The notes: generated by a model from the letters alone, not told the origin. 64,000 nucleotides of DNA from Legionella sp. PC1000 (GCF_014109805.1 NZ_CP059400.1:1520001-1584000); one strand, 5' to 3'. Numbered from the stretch's first letter, positions 28,525-38,637 are shown. Made by a program: numbers and translations.

Positions 28525-29433
28525 CTAATTACAGGGATTTGCTAACATTGCATTCGCGACTTTTGATTGATTTTTACGTCCTAAAATTTTACAGATCATG
28601 TCGCCAGCCGTCACAATTTTAAATATATCTACACCTGTATTTATTCCTAAACCATGCATTAAGTATAGAACGTCTTCGGTAGCAACATTACCGCTTGCAC
28701 CACGGGCGTAAGGACAACCACCAAGTCCAGCAACTGAACTGTCAAAACGGTGGACTCCGTGTTGTAATGAAGTATAAATATTTGCTATAGCCTGACCGTA
28801 AGTGTCATGAAAATGCATTGCCAATTGATTCAGTGGCAATAATTTAAGTATTTGTTCGAGTAATAGATGGGTCTGATATGGAGTTCCAACACCTATAGTA
28901 TCTCCTAATGAAATTTCATCTACACCCAAATCCAATAATTTTTTCGTTACTTCAACTACCCTTTCGGGAGCTACACTCCCTTCATAAGGACAACCAAGGA
29001 CACAGGAAATATATCCTCGTACCTTGATGTGTTTTTCTTTTGCTAAAATAAGGACGGACTTAAAACGAGAAATACTTTCGTCGATGGAGCAATTAATATT
29101 TCGTTGGTTAAATTGTTCGCTTGCTGCAGTAAATACTGCAATTTCTTTAACACCAGCATCCAATGCTTTGAGCATGCCGTGCTCATTAGGAACTAACGCA
29201 GAATAGTGTATGGATGGGACTTTATCTATGGCACGGAATACTTCATTATGGTCTGCCAGTTGTGGAATGGCTTTTGCAGATACAAAACTAGTTACTTCGA
29301 TATATTGCAAGCCAGATTCACTGAGTAAATTGATTAATTCAATTTTGTGTTTGCTGGATACAAAAGAAGACTCATTTTGCAAGCCATCGCGCGGGCCTAC
29401 TTCTATAATGGTTACATTTTGCGGATAGTCCAT
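28525..29433 (-). CDS. mvaB: Hydroxymethylglutaryl-CoA lyase
   Basis: Cleaves HMG-CoA to acetoacetate and acetyl-CoA, the last step of leucine degradation. The 302-residue TIM barrel begins with VGPRDGLQNE (metal and substrate binding), has the metal-binding HFHDTYGQA, and the catalytic signature GLGGCPYARGASGN with its reactive cysteine. It lies in the minus-strand cluster between the carboxylase alpha gene and aacS. Confidence 0.95.
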   Translation of the reverse strand: MDYPQNVTIIEVGPRDGLQNESSFVSSKHKIELINLLSESGLQYIEVTSFVSAKAIPQLADHNEVFRAIDKVPSIHYSALVPNEHGMLKALDAGVKEIAVFTAASEQFNQRNINCSIDESISRFKSVLILAKEKHIKVRGYISCVLGCPYEGSVAPERVVEVTKKLLDLGVDEISLGDTIGVGTPYQTHLLLEQILKLLPLNQLAMHFHDTYGQAIANIYTSLQHGVHRFDSSVAGLGGCPYARGASGNVATEDVLYLMHGLGINTGVDIFKIVTAGDMICKILGRKNQSKVANAMLANPCN

Positions 29434-29558
29434 AATTATCTCTTTTAATTTTCCAAGGTGGTCATACGTTGCTGTGGTATAGCAAACCTGTAATCATATG
29501 CTCTTCTGAGTTAGTTTCGTTTCATCCAGCAATATATTTTAACGACCAAACCTATATT

Positions 29559-31523
29559 TTAAGAATCTTCTTCACTTAATGACAGCAGTTCTTCTCCTTC
29601 ATTCACTTGTGCACCAACGGTATAAAATATATCCAACAAAGTGCCGTCAGTAGGGGCATGAATGGTATGTTCCATTTTCATTGCTTCTAAAACGATTAAA
29701 CGTTCACCTGCTTTTACCTTTTCACCGATATTTTTTAAAATTGCGACCACAGTTGCTGGCATTGGTGCTGTAAGCTGTCCTTTATGAACGTTGGTTTGCG
29801 CACCAAGTGTTCCCCAGTTAAACCGCTCAATAGTAATTTGCCCCTGACTCGCATACAAGGTCAAAGATTGTTTTTTATTTTCAACTGTAGCGTGATGCTT
29901 TTGTTTCTTTGTTTCAATATAGATTTTATCGCCAGTTAAATGAGCATAAACCAAATGTTCCTGTGTTTTGAATCGAACTTTAAAGTGGTTTTTATCCATT
30001 GGCGTGATAAATGCTTCAATCAATTCATCCTGATCTTTATAGCGCCATATCCAATGGCTTGATATTTGGGATTGCCAGGCAAACGCTTCTTGCAATAAGG
30101 GATCCCGAAATGTATTAATGTTGTTTAAATAATCAAAACTCACAGCCATGACTAAGGCTCTTTCCTTATCTGTTGCTGGAAGTTTGATTTCTTCCTGGCT
30201 TAAAAAATCGGTACTGAGTTTTGCCTGCCTGAATTTGGCGTGTTGACAAATCGCTTGTAAAAACGGAATGTTCGTTTTGACTCCGCCAATAAAATAACTG
30301 GATAAAGCAAGCCCTAATCGAGACAATGCTTCATCGCGATTAGCCCCCCATACGATAAGCTTGGCGATCATAGGATCATAGTACATAGTAATTTGTGATG
30401 AAATTTGTACCCCTGTATCAATGCGTACTCCATCTCCAGAAGGTTCTTGCAAAAAGTGGATTTGTCCTATTGATGGAATAAAGTCATGATGCGGATCCTC
30501 TGCATAGATACGGCATTCGATAGCATGACCATGTGCTTGAATTCTATCTTGGGTTAAAGGTAACGTTTCATTGGCAGCAATTTTCAGCTGCCATGCGACT
30601 AAATCAAGCCCGGTAATCATTTCAGTCACTGGATGTTCTACCTGCAACCGAGTATTCATTTCCATAAAATAGAAATGTTCTGAATCATCTACTAAAAACT
30701 CAACAGTACCTGCGCCACTGTATTTTATAGATCGAGCTACCTCACAAGCTGCCTCAGCAAGTTTTTGTCGTAAAGAAACAGATAAATTGGGTGCTGGAGC
30801 TTCTTCAATAATCTTTTGATGTCGCCGTTGAATAGAACAATCGCGTTCGAATAAATGAACAACATTGCCATGATTGTCTGCCATGATTTGTAATTCAACA
30901 TGACGAGGATGAAGCACCAGTTTTTCTATAATCATTGTGTCATCGGCAAAACTTGCCATTGATTCACGTTTTGCTCCGGCCAGAGCAGCACTAAACTCAG
31001 ATTCGTGATGAACAGCACGCATCCCTTTGCCACCACCGCCATTAGCCGCTTTGAGTAGGACAGGAAATCCTATTTTTTTTGCTTCAGCCAGTAATTTGTC
31101 TTCTGCTTGTTCGCTGCCGTGATAGCCCGGGGTTAATGGGACTTTGGTTTTTTCCAGTAATTGTTTAGCTAATTGTTTGGATGCCATTGCTTCCATTGCT
31201 TCGACTGAAGGACCAATAAAAACAATGCCAGCTTCTTTACATGCATTGGCAAATTCGGGGTTTTCAGATAAAAATCCATAACCGGGATGAATGGCTTGCG
31301 CTCCACATTCCTTGGCAATATGAATAATGTTAGTGATATTCAGATAGCTGTCTTTAGCAGGTGCGTCACCAACACAATATGCACTGTCAGCACTTCGTAC
31401 ATGCAGACTGTCTTTATCAACCGAGGAATAAATAGCTACTGTTTGTATGCCCATAGATTGAGCAGTTTTGATAATTCTGCAGGCAATTTCACCGCGGTTG
31501 GCAATAAGAACTTTATTAAACAT
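29559..31523 (-). CDS. liuD: Methylcrotonyl-CoA carboxylase, biotin-containing alpha subunit
   Basis: Carboxylates biotin and carries it for conversion of 3-methylcrotonyl-CoA to methylglutaconyl-CoA. The 654-residue protein has a biotin-carboxylase domain (about 1-450; [18 protein letters not shown] loop, [16 protein letters not shown]), a linker, and a C-terminal biotinyl domain whose LEAMKMEH carries the biotinylated lysine. Its placement with the beta subunit and leucine-pathway enzymes distinguishes it from acetyl- or propionyl-CoA carboxylases. Confidence 0.93.
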   Translation of the reverse strand: MFNKVLIANRGEIACRIIKTAQSMGIQTVAIYSSVDKDSLHVRSADSAYCVGDAPAKDSYLNITNIIHIAKECGAQAIHPGYGFLSENPEFANACKEAGIVFIGPSVEAMEAMASKQLAKQLLEKTKVPLTPGYHGSEQAEDKLLAEAKKIGFPVLLKAANGGGGKGMRAVHHESEFSAALAGAKRESMASFADDTMIIEKLVLHPRHVELQIMADNHGNVVHLFERDCSIQRRHQKIIEEAPAPNLSVSLRQKLAEAACEVARSIKYSGAGTVEFLVDDSEHFYFMEMNTRLQVEHPVTEMITGLDLVAWQLKIAANETLPLTQDRIQAHGHAIECRIYAEDPHHDFIPSIGQIHFLQEPSGDGVRIDTGVQISSQITMYYDPMIAKLIVWGANRDEALSRLGLALSSYFIGGVKTNIPFLQAICQHAKFRQAKLSTDFLSQEEIKLPATDKERALVMAVSFDYLNNINTFRDPLLQEAFAWQSQISSHWIWRYKDQDELIEAFITPMDKNHFKVRFKTQEHLVYAHLTGDKIYIETKKQKHHATVENKKQSLTLYASQGQITIERFNWGTLGAQTNVHKGQLTAPMPATVVAILKNIGEKVKAGERLIVLEAMKMEHTIHAPTDGTLLDIFYTVGAQVNEGEELLSLSEEDS

Positions 31524-31589
31524 TAGTGCCTCATCTAATTTTTACTTTTATAACCACTTAAACTCATTTAATGGAGTCCGAGTACTTTA

Positions 31590-31667
31590 TAGCCTGGGTG
31601 CAGCACAGCGGAACCCGGGAATACATCGTTTACCGATCCCGGGTTTCGCTGTGCTGCACCCAGGCTA
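31590..31667. repeat. Near-perfect palindrome, CCTGGGT family
   Basis: Two 31-base arms (31590-31620 and 31637-31667) differ at one position and enclose a 16-base loop. The ends are TAGCCTGGGTGCAGC and GCTGCACCCAGGCTA. The right end abuts the liuC stop codon, so the liuC-liuD transcript would carry a very stable hairpin at this point. It is the best-preserved member of a family with copies at 19001, 19986, 45414 and relics elsewhere. Confidence 0.85.
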
Positions 31668-32444
31668 CTAATTCCAGTTTGGTGTTTCTTTCTTTAAAAA
31701 TGCATTAAGCCCTTGTTGTCCCTCAGCGGATACTCTTTTTTGAGCGATTAAGGAAGCAGTGTAATAAACAAGTTCATCATTTATTTTTTTATTTGCTACA
31801 TAGCTTGCCAGTTGTTTTGATGCTCTGACTGCATCGGGTGCATTGTTGCTGATTTGTTTTGCATAATTAAGTGTAAATTCCAACAAGTTTTCCTCAGGAA
31901 CACAGTGTTGTACTAAATGTAATGACAATGCCTTTGCTGCATCAAAAACCTCAGCACTCATAAATAATGCTTTAGCGCTACGTTCCCCAACGGCTTGCAC
32001 GACGTATGGACTAATTACTGCCGGTATAAGACCCAATTTAACTTCTGAAAAACAAAAACGTGCTGATTGGGAAGCTATAGTAATATCACATGCCGCTGCA
32101 AGACCTGCTCCACCACCAAAAGCAGAGCCATGTACCATAGCTAAAGTGGGTTTAGGGCTTTTATTTAAAGTGTACATCAGATTACCAAGTACCATGGCAT
32201 CCTTGAGATTTTCTTCTTCATTATAACGTGCCATGTTTTGCATCCAGGCTAAATCAGCCCCTGCAGAAAAATGTTTTCCATTTGCTTTGAGCACTATGAC
32301 ACGAACATTAGAATTGGCAATAGCAGCATCAAGCTGATGTTGCATCTCGCTTAAAAGCTGATTATCAAAAGCATTGTGCTTACTCACACGATTTAAAGTG
32401 AGTAAATACAAGTGATCTTGAATTTCAAACAACAAGTCGCTCAC
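31668..32444 (-). CDS. liuC: Methylglutaconyl-CoA hydratase
   Basis: Hydrates 3-methylglutaconyl-CoA to HMG-CoA in leucine degradation. It is a 258-residue crotonase-fold protein with oxyanion-hole motifs SAGADLAWMQ and HGSAFGGGAGLAAACD. The assignment to this particular hydratase rests on its place between the two carboxylase subunits; the sequence alone only shows an enoyl-CoA hydratase. It starts 11 bases after the carboxylase beta stop. Confidence 0.88.
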   Translation of the reverse strand: MSDLLFEIQDHLYLLTLNRVSKHNAFDNQLLSEMQHQLDAAIANSNVRVIVLKANGKHFSAGADLAWMQNMARYNEEENLKDAMVLGNLMYTLNKSPKPTLAMVHGSAFGGGAGLAAACDITIASQSARFCFSEVKLGLIPAVISPYVVQAVGERSAKALFMSAEVFDAAKALSLHLVQHCVPEENLLEFTLNYAKQISNNAPDAVRASKQLASYVANKKINDELVYYTASLIAQKRVSAEGQQGLNAFLKKETPNWN

Positions 32445-32455
32445 CTTGTGTCTCC

Positions 32456-34063
32456 TTACATGCGAAATACGCCAAAGCGTGTTGATTCAATAGGGGCATT
32501 TAATGCGGCTGATAACCCTAACCCTAATACTTTGCGTGTATCTTGAGGGGCAATAACACCATCATCCCACAATCGGGCGCTGGCATAATAAGGATTTCCC
32601 TGAGCCTCATATTGGGAGCGTAATTGCTCTTTAAAGCGTTCTTCCTCTTCTACAGGCCAATCGTTTCCTTGCTTTGCCAATTTGTCTCGATTCACTTGCG
32701 CCAAAACATTAGCAGCTTGTTCTCCTCCCATGACTGAAATGCGTGAGTTAGGCCAAGACCAGAGAAAATTAGGATTATAGGCACGTCCGCACATGGCATA
32801 ATTCCCTGCGCCAAAACTACCCCCAACGATTACTGTAAATTTAGGAACATTGGCATTGGCAACTGCGGTTACCATTTTTGCGCCATGTTTGGCAATACCA
32901 GAGGCTTCATATTTAGAACCAACCATAAAACCAGTAATATTTTGCAGGAACAATAAAGGAATTTTACGTTGGCAACAAAGTTCTATAAAGTGGGTTCCCT
33001 TCAAGGCACTTTCGCTAAATAGGATGCCATTATTTGCAATAATTCCTATGGGATAACCGTATAAGTGTGCGAAGCCACAAACCAATGTAGTGCCAAAGAG
33101 CGCTTTAAATTCATCAAATTCAGAACCATCAACAATGCGTGCAATAATTTCTCGAATATCAAAGGGTTTTCGGGGGTCAGCAGGTACTATGCCATTTAAT
33201 TCTTTGCTGTCATAGAGTGGCTCTACGGTTTCAATCCGCGTTAATTGATGTGGTTTTTTACGATTTAAATTGCTTATAGTGGTTCGTGCTAGATGAAGAG
33301 CATGGGCATCATGTTCGGCGTAGTGATCAGCTACGCCTGAATGCCTGCAATGGACATCAGCACCGCCTAATTCTTCAGCACTGATGACTTCACCTGTAGC
33401 TGCTTTGACAAGAGGTGGTCCGCCAAGAAAAATCGTGGCTTGATTTTTAACCATAATTGATTCGTCGGCCATTGCAGGAACATAAGCGCCACCCGCAGTA
33501 CAAGAGCCCATCACTACTGCAATTTGCGGAATATTTTGCGCAGACATTTGCGCTTGATTAAAAAAGATTCGTCCAAAATGATCGCGATCAGGAAAGACTT
33601 CATCTTGATGGGGCAAATAAGCTCCACCGGAGTCTACCAGGTAAATGCAGGGCAAATGATTCATTAGCGCGATTTCTTGGGCCCTTAAGTGTTTTTTTAC
33701 TGTTAAGGGATAGTAAGTACCGCCTTTTACCGTGGCGTCATTGACAACAACAACACACTCAATACCTGAAACCCAGCCGATCCCTGTGATAATTCCTGCA
33801 GCAGGGACTACATCGTCATATACTTGATAAGCTGCAAGTTGGGATAGTTCAAGAAAAGGACTTCCAGGATCAAGTAATTGCTGCAATCGTTCTCTTGGTA
33901 ATAATTTACCATGTTTTAAATGACGGGCACGTGCTTTTTCATCACCGCCTAAAGCAATGTACTGAATTCGATTGTGTAACTCATCCACTAAGGATTGCAT
34001 GGCTGCTTGATTTTCTTTGAATTCTTGACTACTTGTGTTGATTTGACTGATTAATTTTGCCAT
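32456..34063 (-). CDS. liuB: Methylcrotonyl-CoA carboxylase beta subunit (carboxyltransferase)
   Basis: Transfers carboxyl from biotin to 3-methylcrotonyl-CoA. The 535-residue protein has the two crotonase-like halves of acyl-CoA carboxyltransferases: [19 protein letters not shown] stretch ([15 protein letters not shown]), [24 protein letters not shown], and in the second half [16 protein letters not shown] and [16 protein letters not shown]. These are typical of the MCC beta subunit. It precedes liuC and liuD in the same transcript. Confidence 0.94.
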   Translation of the reverse strand: MAKLISQINTSSQEFKENQAAMQSLVDELHNRIQYIALGGDEKARARHLKHGKLLPRERLQQLLDPGSPFLELSQLAAYQVYDDVVPAAGIITGIGWVSGIECVVVVNDATVKGGTYYPLTVKKHLRAQEIALMNHLPCIYLVDSGGAYLPHQDEVFPDRDHFGRIFFNQAQMSAQNIPQIAVVMGSCTAGGAYVPAMADESIMVKNQATIFLGGPPLVKAATGEVISAEELGGADVHCRHSGVADHYAEHDAHALHLARTTISNLNRKKPHQLTRIETVEPLYDSKELNGIVPADPRKPFDIREIIARIVDGSEFDEFKALFGTTLVCGFAHLYGYPIGIIANNGILFSESALKGTHFIELCCQRKIPLLFLQNITGFMVGSKYEASGIAKHGAKMVTAVANANVPKFTVIVGGSFGAGNYAMCGRAYNPNFLWSWPNSRISVMGGEQAANVLAQVNRDKLAKQGNDWPVEEEERFKEQLRSQYEAQGNPYYASARLWDDGVIAPQDTRKVLGLGLSAALNAPIESTRFGVFRM

Positions 34064-34072
34064 GCCTGTTCC

Positions 34073-34390
34073 TTATCGTAGTACCAAAATATCGCTTAAA
34101 ACAATGATTGTCCAAATAATCCAAGTAATCGCAATAAAGTGAGGCATATTGCCTCCTTTGATGAACTTGTAAATAAGCGCTGGGACGGCAGTAATCACTA
34201 CCGGTAATACGACAAGAACTAAAATTTTGCGAACTACAAGCCCCCAGCCTGTTTGGCTGAATATAGGGGTTAATTTCAAATTAACGTAGGTAAAAAACAT
34301 ATCAACATAGACAATAACAAGATGTGCGTATTTTGCGAAGAGTACTACCAAAATACTCAGTAACAGGTAGATAAGACTGTGTCGTAGCAT
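34073..34390 (-). CDS. Small multi-pass membrane protein within the leucine cluster
   Basis: A protein of 105 residues if translated from ATG 34390, which follows AAAAAGGATGTTC; the longer frame from 34450 lacks a ribosome site. It has three or four hydrophobic segments (LIYLLLSILVVLFA, a middle amphipathic stretch, ILVLVVLPVVITAVPALIY, FIAITWIIWTIIVLSDIL). I do not recognise the family. It sits between thiolase and carboxylase beta genes, nine bases before the latter, and so is probably co-expressed. A role in transport or membrane anchoring of the pathway is only a positional guess. Confidence 0.65.
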   Translation of the reverse strand: MLRHSLIYLLLSILVVLFAKYAHLVIVYVDMFFTYVNLKLTPIFSQTGWGLVVRKILVLVVLPVVITAVPALIYKFIKGGNMPHFIAITWIIWTIIVLSDILVLR

Positions 34391-34404
34391 GAACATCCTT
34401 TTTT

Positions 34405-34493
34405 GTAAGGGCTCAGTCCCTATCAGGAACAGCTGTATTTGGCGCAGCATGTGCGAAAATCCAACTGCTTAATATGGGGACATGAGCTATTAC
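34405..34493. repeat. Short inverted-repeat leader element, copy 2
   Basis: The ends GTAAGGGCTCAG and TGAGCTATTAC match those of 28382-28438. The inner sequence is longer and mostly different. It immediately precedes the ribosome site of the small membrane protein gene. Confidence 0.5.
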
Positions 34494-34509
34494 TTTTTTT
34501 GTAAGAGAT

Positions 34510-34550
34510 CCCCTATTCCATTTATGGAAGAGGGGGGCTTTTTTATTTTT
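34510..34550 (+). terminator. Intrinsic terminator facing against the operon
   Basis: The stem CCCCTATTCCA-TTTA-TGGAAGAGGGG is followed on the plus strand by GGCTTTTTTATTTTT. It is a textbook rho-independent terminator for plus-strand RNA, yet the genes on both sides are on the minus strand. In the minus direction the stem has no U-tract. Its T-run ends at the thiolase stop codon. Confidence 0.75.
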
Positions 34551-35739
34551 AAATTAATTCAATTGCCATAGCAGTTGCTTCTCCACCACCAATACACAAG
34601 GAAGCGACACCGCGTTTTTTCCCTTGATGCTTCAGGGCGTGTATCAACGTTACTAAAATACGTGCACCGGATGCACCAATTGGATGACCTAAAGCACAAG
34701 CTCCGCCGTGAATATTAACGTGTTCTGGATTTAATTCAAGTTGTGTTATAGCGGCCATTGCTACTACAGCAAATGCTTCATTTATTTCATAAAGATCCAC
34801 ATCATTTTGTTTCCAGGATGCTTTATTCATGACTTTGCGAATGGCGTCTACTGGTGCTGTAGTAAACCACTCTGGTGCTTGTGAATGACTTGCATGAGCA
34901 ACAATGCGGGCAATGGGTTGAATACCGCGTTTTTCTGCCTGTCCAGCACTCATTAAAATCAGACTGGCTGCACCGTCAGATATAGAACTTGAGTTGGCAG
35001 CAGTAACGGTTCCATCTGCTTTAAATGCAGGTTTTAATTGGGCTATCTTAGCGATTTTTGCAGCATCAGGACCTTCATCCACATTCACTGTAATATCACC
35101 CTTACGTGTATTAATTGTTACCGGGGCAATTTCTTCTTTAAAATCTCCATTTTCTATTGCTTGGAGTGCCCTGTTCATGGAACGGGTAGCGAATTCATCC
35201 TGCTGCTCTCTGCTAAAATGAAAGTGACTCGCCGTAGCTTCTGCGAAAACCCCCATTAATTTTCCTTTATCATAGGCATCTTCTAATCCGTCGAGGAACA
35301 TATGATCTTTTAATTCACCATGTCCTAGCCGGTATCCTGAGCGTGCCTTGCTCAATAGATAAGGTGCATTACTCATGCTCTCCATACCACTGGCAAGGAT
35401 AATATGTGCAGTGCCTGCTCGAATTAAGTCATGAGCTAACATGACTGCTTTCATTCCTGAACCACACATCTTATTGATGGTGGTAGCTCCTGAAGAGTTG
35501 GGCAATCCTGCTTTAATTGCAGCTTGTCGTGCCGGCGCTTGACCAATTCCAGCTTGTAAGACACAGCCACTGATTACTTCATCTATTTCTGCTGGGCTAA
35601 TTCCTGCTTGAGATAGGGCAGCCATATGTGCAATTGCTCCTAATTCTGGAGCCGAAAGAGCTGATAAATTTCCTAGCATGGCTCCCATAGGAGTTCTTTT
35701 TGCCGCAACGATTACTATGTCATTCTGTTCCATTTTCAT
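34549..35739 (-). CDS. Acetyl-CoA acetyltransferase (thiolase)
   Basis: Converts acetoacetyl-CoA and CoA to two acetyl-CoA (or the reverse). The 396-residue protein has the acyl-carrying cysteine in NKMCGSGMKAV, the catalytic histidine in GGACALGHPIGASGARI and the C-terminal cysteine in CIGGGEATAM. In this cluster it would finish leucine degradation after acetoacetate is activated by AacS. It follows the acyl-CoA dehydrogenase stop by six bases on the same strand. Confidence 0.93.
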   Translation of the reverse strand: MKMEQNDIVIVAAKRTPMGAMLGNLSALSAPELGAIAHMAALSQAGISPAEIDEVISGCVLQAGIGQAPARQAAIKAGLPNSSGATTINKMCGSGMKAVMLAHDLIRAGTAHIILASGMESMSNAPYLLSKARSGYRLGHGELKDHMFLDGLEDAYDKGKLMGVFAEATASHFHFSREQQDEFATRSMNRALQAIENGDFKEEIAPVTINTRKGDITVNVDEGPDAAKIAKIAQLKPAFKADGTVTAANSSSISDGAASLILMSAGQAEKRGIQPIARIVAHASHSQAPEWFTTAPVDAIRKVMNKASWKQNDVDLYEINEAFAVVAMAAITQLELNPEHVNIHGGACALGHPIGASGARILVTLIHALKHQGKKRGVASLCIGGGEATAMAIELI

Positions 35740-35745
35740 TTTTCC

Positions 35746-36906
35746 TTATGCTGTTTCTTTAAAAAGTTCTCGTCCAATAAGCATTCTTCTGATTTCAGAA
35801 GTACCAGCCCCTATTTCATATAATTTTGCATCACGCAGTAAACGTCCTGTGGGATACTCATTAATATATCCATTACCGCCAAGAATTTGAATTGCTTGTA
35901 ATGCCATTTGTGTTGCTCTTTCAGCCGTATATAAAATCACACTTGCAGCATCTTTACGGCTGACTATACCTTGATCACATGCTCTGGCAATAGCATATAA
36001 ATATGCTCTTGAGGCGTTCAGATCAGTGTACATATCGGCTAATTTACCTTGGATGAATTGAAATTCACCTATGGGTTGTTCGAATTGTTTTCGCTCATGT
36101 ACGTAAGGTAAAACAACATCCATACACGCTTGCATAATTCCTACTGGGCCTGATGCCAGAATGGTACGTTCATAATCCAGTCCACTCATTAATACTTTAA
36201 CACCTCGATTGACTTCGCCCAAAACCTGTTCCGCCGGAACTTCACAATGTTCAAATACCAATTCGCAGGTATTTGAGCCCCGCATTCCTAACTTGTCGAG
36301 TTTTTGAGCTGTCTTAAAGCCTGGCATTCCTTTTTCAATTAGAAAGGCAGTGATTCCCTTGCTTGCAGCGTGTTTGTCAGTTTTGGCGTAAACAACCAGG
36401 ACATCCGCATCAGGCCCATTGGTGATCCACATTTTGGTGCCGTTGAGAATATATTTGTTGCCTTCTGGACGAGCATGTAATTGCATACTGACTACATCGG
36501 ATCCTGAATTGGACTCACTCATAGCCAGAGCCCCAACATATTCTCCACTAATAAGTTTAGGCAGATATTTTTGTTTTTGCGAATGCGTACCATTTAAATA
36601 AATTTGGTTAACGCATAAATTGGAGTGAGCACCGTAACTTAGACCTATAGATGCAGATGCTCGAGAAATTTCTTCCATAGCGATGACATGGGCAAGGTAC
36701 CCCATATTGGCGCCGCCATACTCTTCGCTTACTGTAATTCCCAGTAAACCCATTTCCCCTAATTTTTTCCATAAATGATTGGGAAAACTATTGCTTTCAT
36801 CGATTTGAGCAGCAAGTGGAGCAATTTCAGCACGAGCAAATTGGTGGACACTGTCGCGCAACATGTCGTAAGTTTCCCCGAGTTGATAGTTCGGTCCTGT
36901 GTACAT
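35746..36906 (-). CDS. liuA: Isovaleryl-CoA dehydrogenase
   Basis: FAD enzyme oxidising isovaleryl-CoA to 3-methylcrotonyl-CoA, the entry step of this cluster. The 386 residues have the acyl-CoA dehydrogenase signatures [16 protein letters not shown] and [17 protein letters not shown]. The segment [21 protein letters not shown] contains the glutamate that, in isovaleryl-CoA dehydrogenases, serves as the shifted catalytic base. First gene of the minus-strand operon; ACAGGAAGCC supports ATG 36906. Confidence 0.94.
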   Translation of the reverse strand: MYTGPNYQLGETYDMLRDSVHQFARAEIAPLAAQIDESNSFPNHLWKKLGEMGLLGITVSEEYGGANMGYLAHVIAMEEISRASASIGLSYGAHSNLCVNQIYLNGTHSQKQKYLPKLISGEYVGALAMSESNSGSDVVSMQLHARPEGNKYILNGTKMWITNGPDADVLVVYAKTDKHAASKGITAFLIEKGMPGFKTAQKLDKLGMRGSNTCELVFEHCEVPAEQVLGEVNRGVKVLMSGLDYERTILASGPVGIMQACMDVVLPYVHERKQFEQPIGEFQFIQGKLADMYTDLNASRAYLYAIARACDQGIVSRKDAASVILYTAERATQMALQAIQILGGNGYINEYPTGRLLRDAKLYEIGAGTSEIRRMLIGRELFKETA

Positions 36907-36930
36907 AGCTGGCTTCCTGTTGTTATTACT

Positions 36931-36990
36931 ACTTATCTGGGCAAGAATTCTGATGATGCTTGAATTTGACGCATCGTGATGCAGATAAGT
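36931..36990. promoter_or_regulatory. Inverted repeat upstream of the leucine-degradation operon
   Basis: ACTTATCTG (36931-36939) and CAGATAAGT (36982-36990) are perfect 9-base inverses 25-85 bases upstream of liuA, with a second imperfect pair GATGCTTGA / GACGCATC between them. The position suits an operator or looped regulator site. No regulator gene of the LiuR type is in the window. Confidence 0.45.
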
Positions 36991-37601
36991 GGTCTGTTGA
37001 TTTTTACAAATGTGTTAGACTATACCCAATCAAATTAAAGATGCAAATAGAATTTCTCAGATCTTTTTTCATATCGGGAAAATTAAGGAAATGATCTTAC
37101 AATACTTCTTGACGACAATGGCTTTTTTAGGAGCGGAACTTCCCTCAATTTAAAATTAAAGAGAAGAAGATGTGTTTTTCTATGAAATTATTTATAAAGT
37201 AGTTTGATGAATTACAGACCGAAATTCCTGCTTAATTTCTGATTCTCATTGGTTTTTCTCATGTGTTCGATATTGTAACCACAAGTTTCTTTTTTATCTT
37301 TTTTTATTCCTCTTAAGGATTCACAATTCGATTTATGGTGAAAGCCAATTCGATTATCTCTCCTCAAAGCGATCAAATTCCATTCAATTAGAAAATATTT
37401 ACTACATGTTTTTTTTATATGGATCCGAATAAGTTTTATGCAAAGCACTAATAAATTCTTAATCCTTCTTTTTTAAAATAATCCTTGCACAAGTTGTCTT
37501 AAAATTTATCTGTAGGTCAAAAGTAAATCATAATCATTTCCCTATAGAAAAATACTTAAACATTTTGTGAATTTTTAATCATATTTTTTAGGGGTATAAT
37601 T
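36991..37601. other. AT-rich divergent intergenic region
   Basis: About 610 bases between liuA and the gene at 37602. A minus-strand frame at 37212-37448 starts with GTG, has no ribosome site and no recognisable features, so I do not call it. The end nearest 37602 has TTTTTAGGGGTATAATT before the ATG, with AGGGG as ribosome site. No repeat is evident. Confidence 0.5.
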
Positions 37602-38615
37602 ATGTTATCAAAGAACGATAAAGAGTTACAAAATCAAAAATCAACGAATGACGATCAACCAAAAAAAGAAACTTCTGTGGAATACGATCCATACGGTGCC
37701 AACCAGTTTGATCATGTTGATAAGGATGATATTGACGAAGTTGAGAAAGCAAGAAAGCAGTATGTTATAAGCCAAGGCAAACAGTTCGTGGGTGGATTAG
37801 CAGCTGGTATTTATTATACTGCTACGGGGGAGCCAATGGCAAATCCTCCAGCTGATGGTATATATCATCAAGGAAACAGGCAGAAATTTGCTAATAAACT
37901 GAATACTGTTTCTAAGGATCCGGATGTGCAAGCCTCACAGCATGCTACAGAGTCAGTTGGCGTGATGAAAGGGCAAAATTACGCTCAGGAATGGCAAGGG
38001 GAGCCCATGCCCAAAAAGCCTATTCCTATCTTTGTAAAACAAGTTAAGGGACATGCGGAAATGGATAAGCAAGCAAGAGAACAAGGAAAGCCACATGCAT
38101 CAACTAATGCACATAAAAATTGGGATATTGAATGCCACGAAGAGCACGAGGACGCTTTTTATGAGTCTGGCTACATTAGCGGTTGGATCTTGCATAAAAT
38201 AGCAAAGTGGAAAGAAATATTTACAAAAGAAGGAGAAGTGCATACTTCAACAGGTTCTATTGATGATCCAGAATTAAGTTATCATGAATACACAGAGGAA
38301 GATTACGACAGAATGCATAGTTCAGCTCAGAGCAGCTATAATAGTGAGTCTGATTCAGAGGAAAATTCTGTAGAAACAACAATAGTAGTAACTGCAGAAC
38401 AAACAGTAGAGGGAACAATATCAGATAATTCAGAATGTACAGTAGAGGTAACTGCAGAACAAACAGTAGAAGAAACAATTTCAGATAATTCAGAATCTGT
38501 AATTGTAGAAGAAACTATTTCAGTTTCACAATGCTCATCTTCCTTTTTCAGTGTACAAAGGGATAATGAAGACGATATGGATTATCTGACAAGACTGGAT
38601 ACAATGTTAAATTAA
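37602..38615 (+). CDS. Acidic repeat-containing protein, Dot/Icm effector candidate
   Basis: A 337-residue hydrophilic protein, not recognised. The N-terminal 60 residues are charged and disordered in character; residues about 60-200 look globular, with GGLAAGIYYTATGEPMANPP and a His/Glu-rich stretch near 180. The C-terminal third is Ser/Thr/Glu-rich and contains two copies of a 20-residue unit (VTAEQTVE-TISDNSE) encoded by a 60-bp tandem repeat at 38388-38507. The terminal segment DNEDDMDYLTRLDTMLN is acidic. No signal peptide or membrane helix. Composition and isolation fit a secreted effector, but function is unknown. Confidence 0.65.
   Translation: MLSKNDKELQNQKSTNDDQPKKETSVEYDPYGANQFDHVDKDDIDEVEKARKQYVISQGKQFVGGLAAGIYYTATGEPMANPPADGIYHQGNRQKFANKLNTVSKDPDVQASQHATESVGVMKGQNYAQEWQGEPMPKKPIPIFVKQVKGHAEMDKQAREQGKPHASTNAHKNWDIECHEEHEDAFYESGYISGWILHKIAKWKEIFTKEGEVHTSTGSIDDPELSYHEYTEEDYDRMHSSAQSSYNSESDSEENSVETTIVVTAEQTVEGTISDNSECTVEVTAEQTVEETISDNSESVIVEETISVSQCSSSFFSVQRDNEDDMDYLTRLDTMLN
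38388..38507 (+). repeat. 60-bp in-frame tandem duplication
   Basis: Two units of exactly 60 bases (GTAACTGCAGAACAAACAGT and onward) with few differences lie within the C-terminal coding part of the gene at 37602. The start of a third unit (GTAGAAGAAACTATTTCAG) follows. Such a repeat can gain or lose 20-residue units by slippage without a frameshift. Confidence 0.8.
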
Positions 38616-38637
38616 AATGACTTTAAGAAAAAATAAT

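Noticed and set aside
37212..37448. Minus-strand 78-codon frame in the gap upstream of the effector-like gene
   Set aside because: It starts with GTG without a ribosome site, has no recognisable domain or signal and reads like translated AT-rich spacer.
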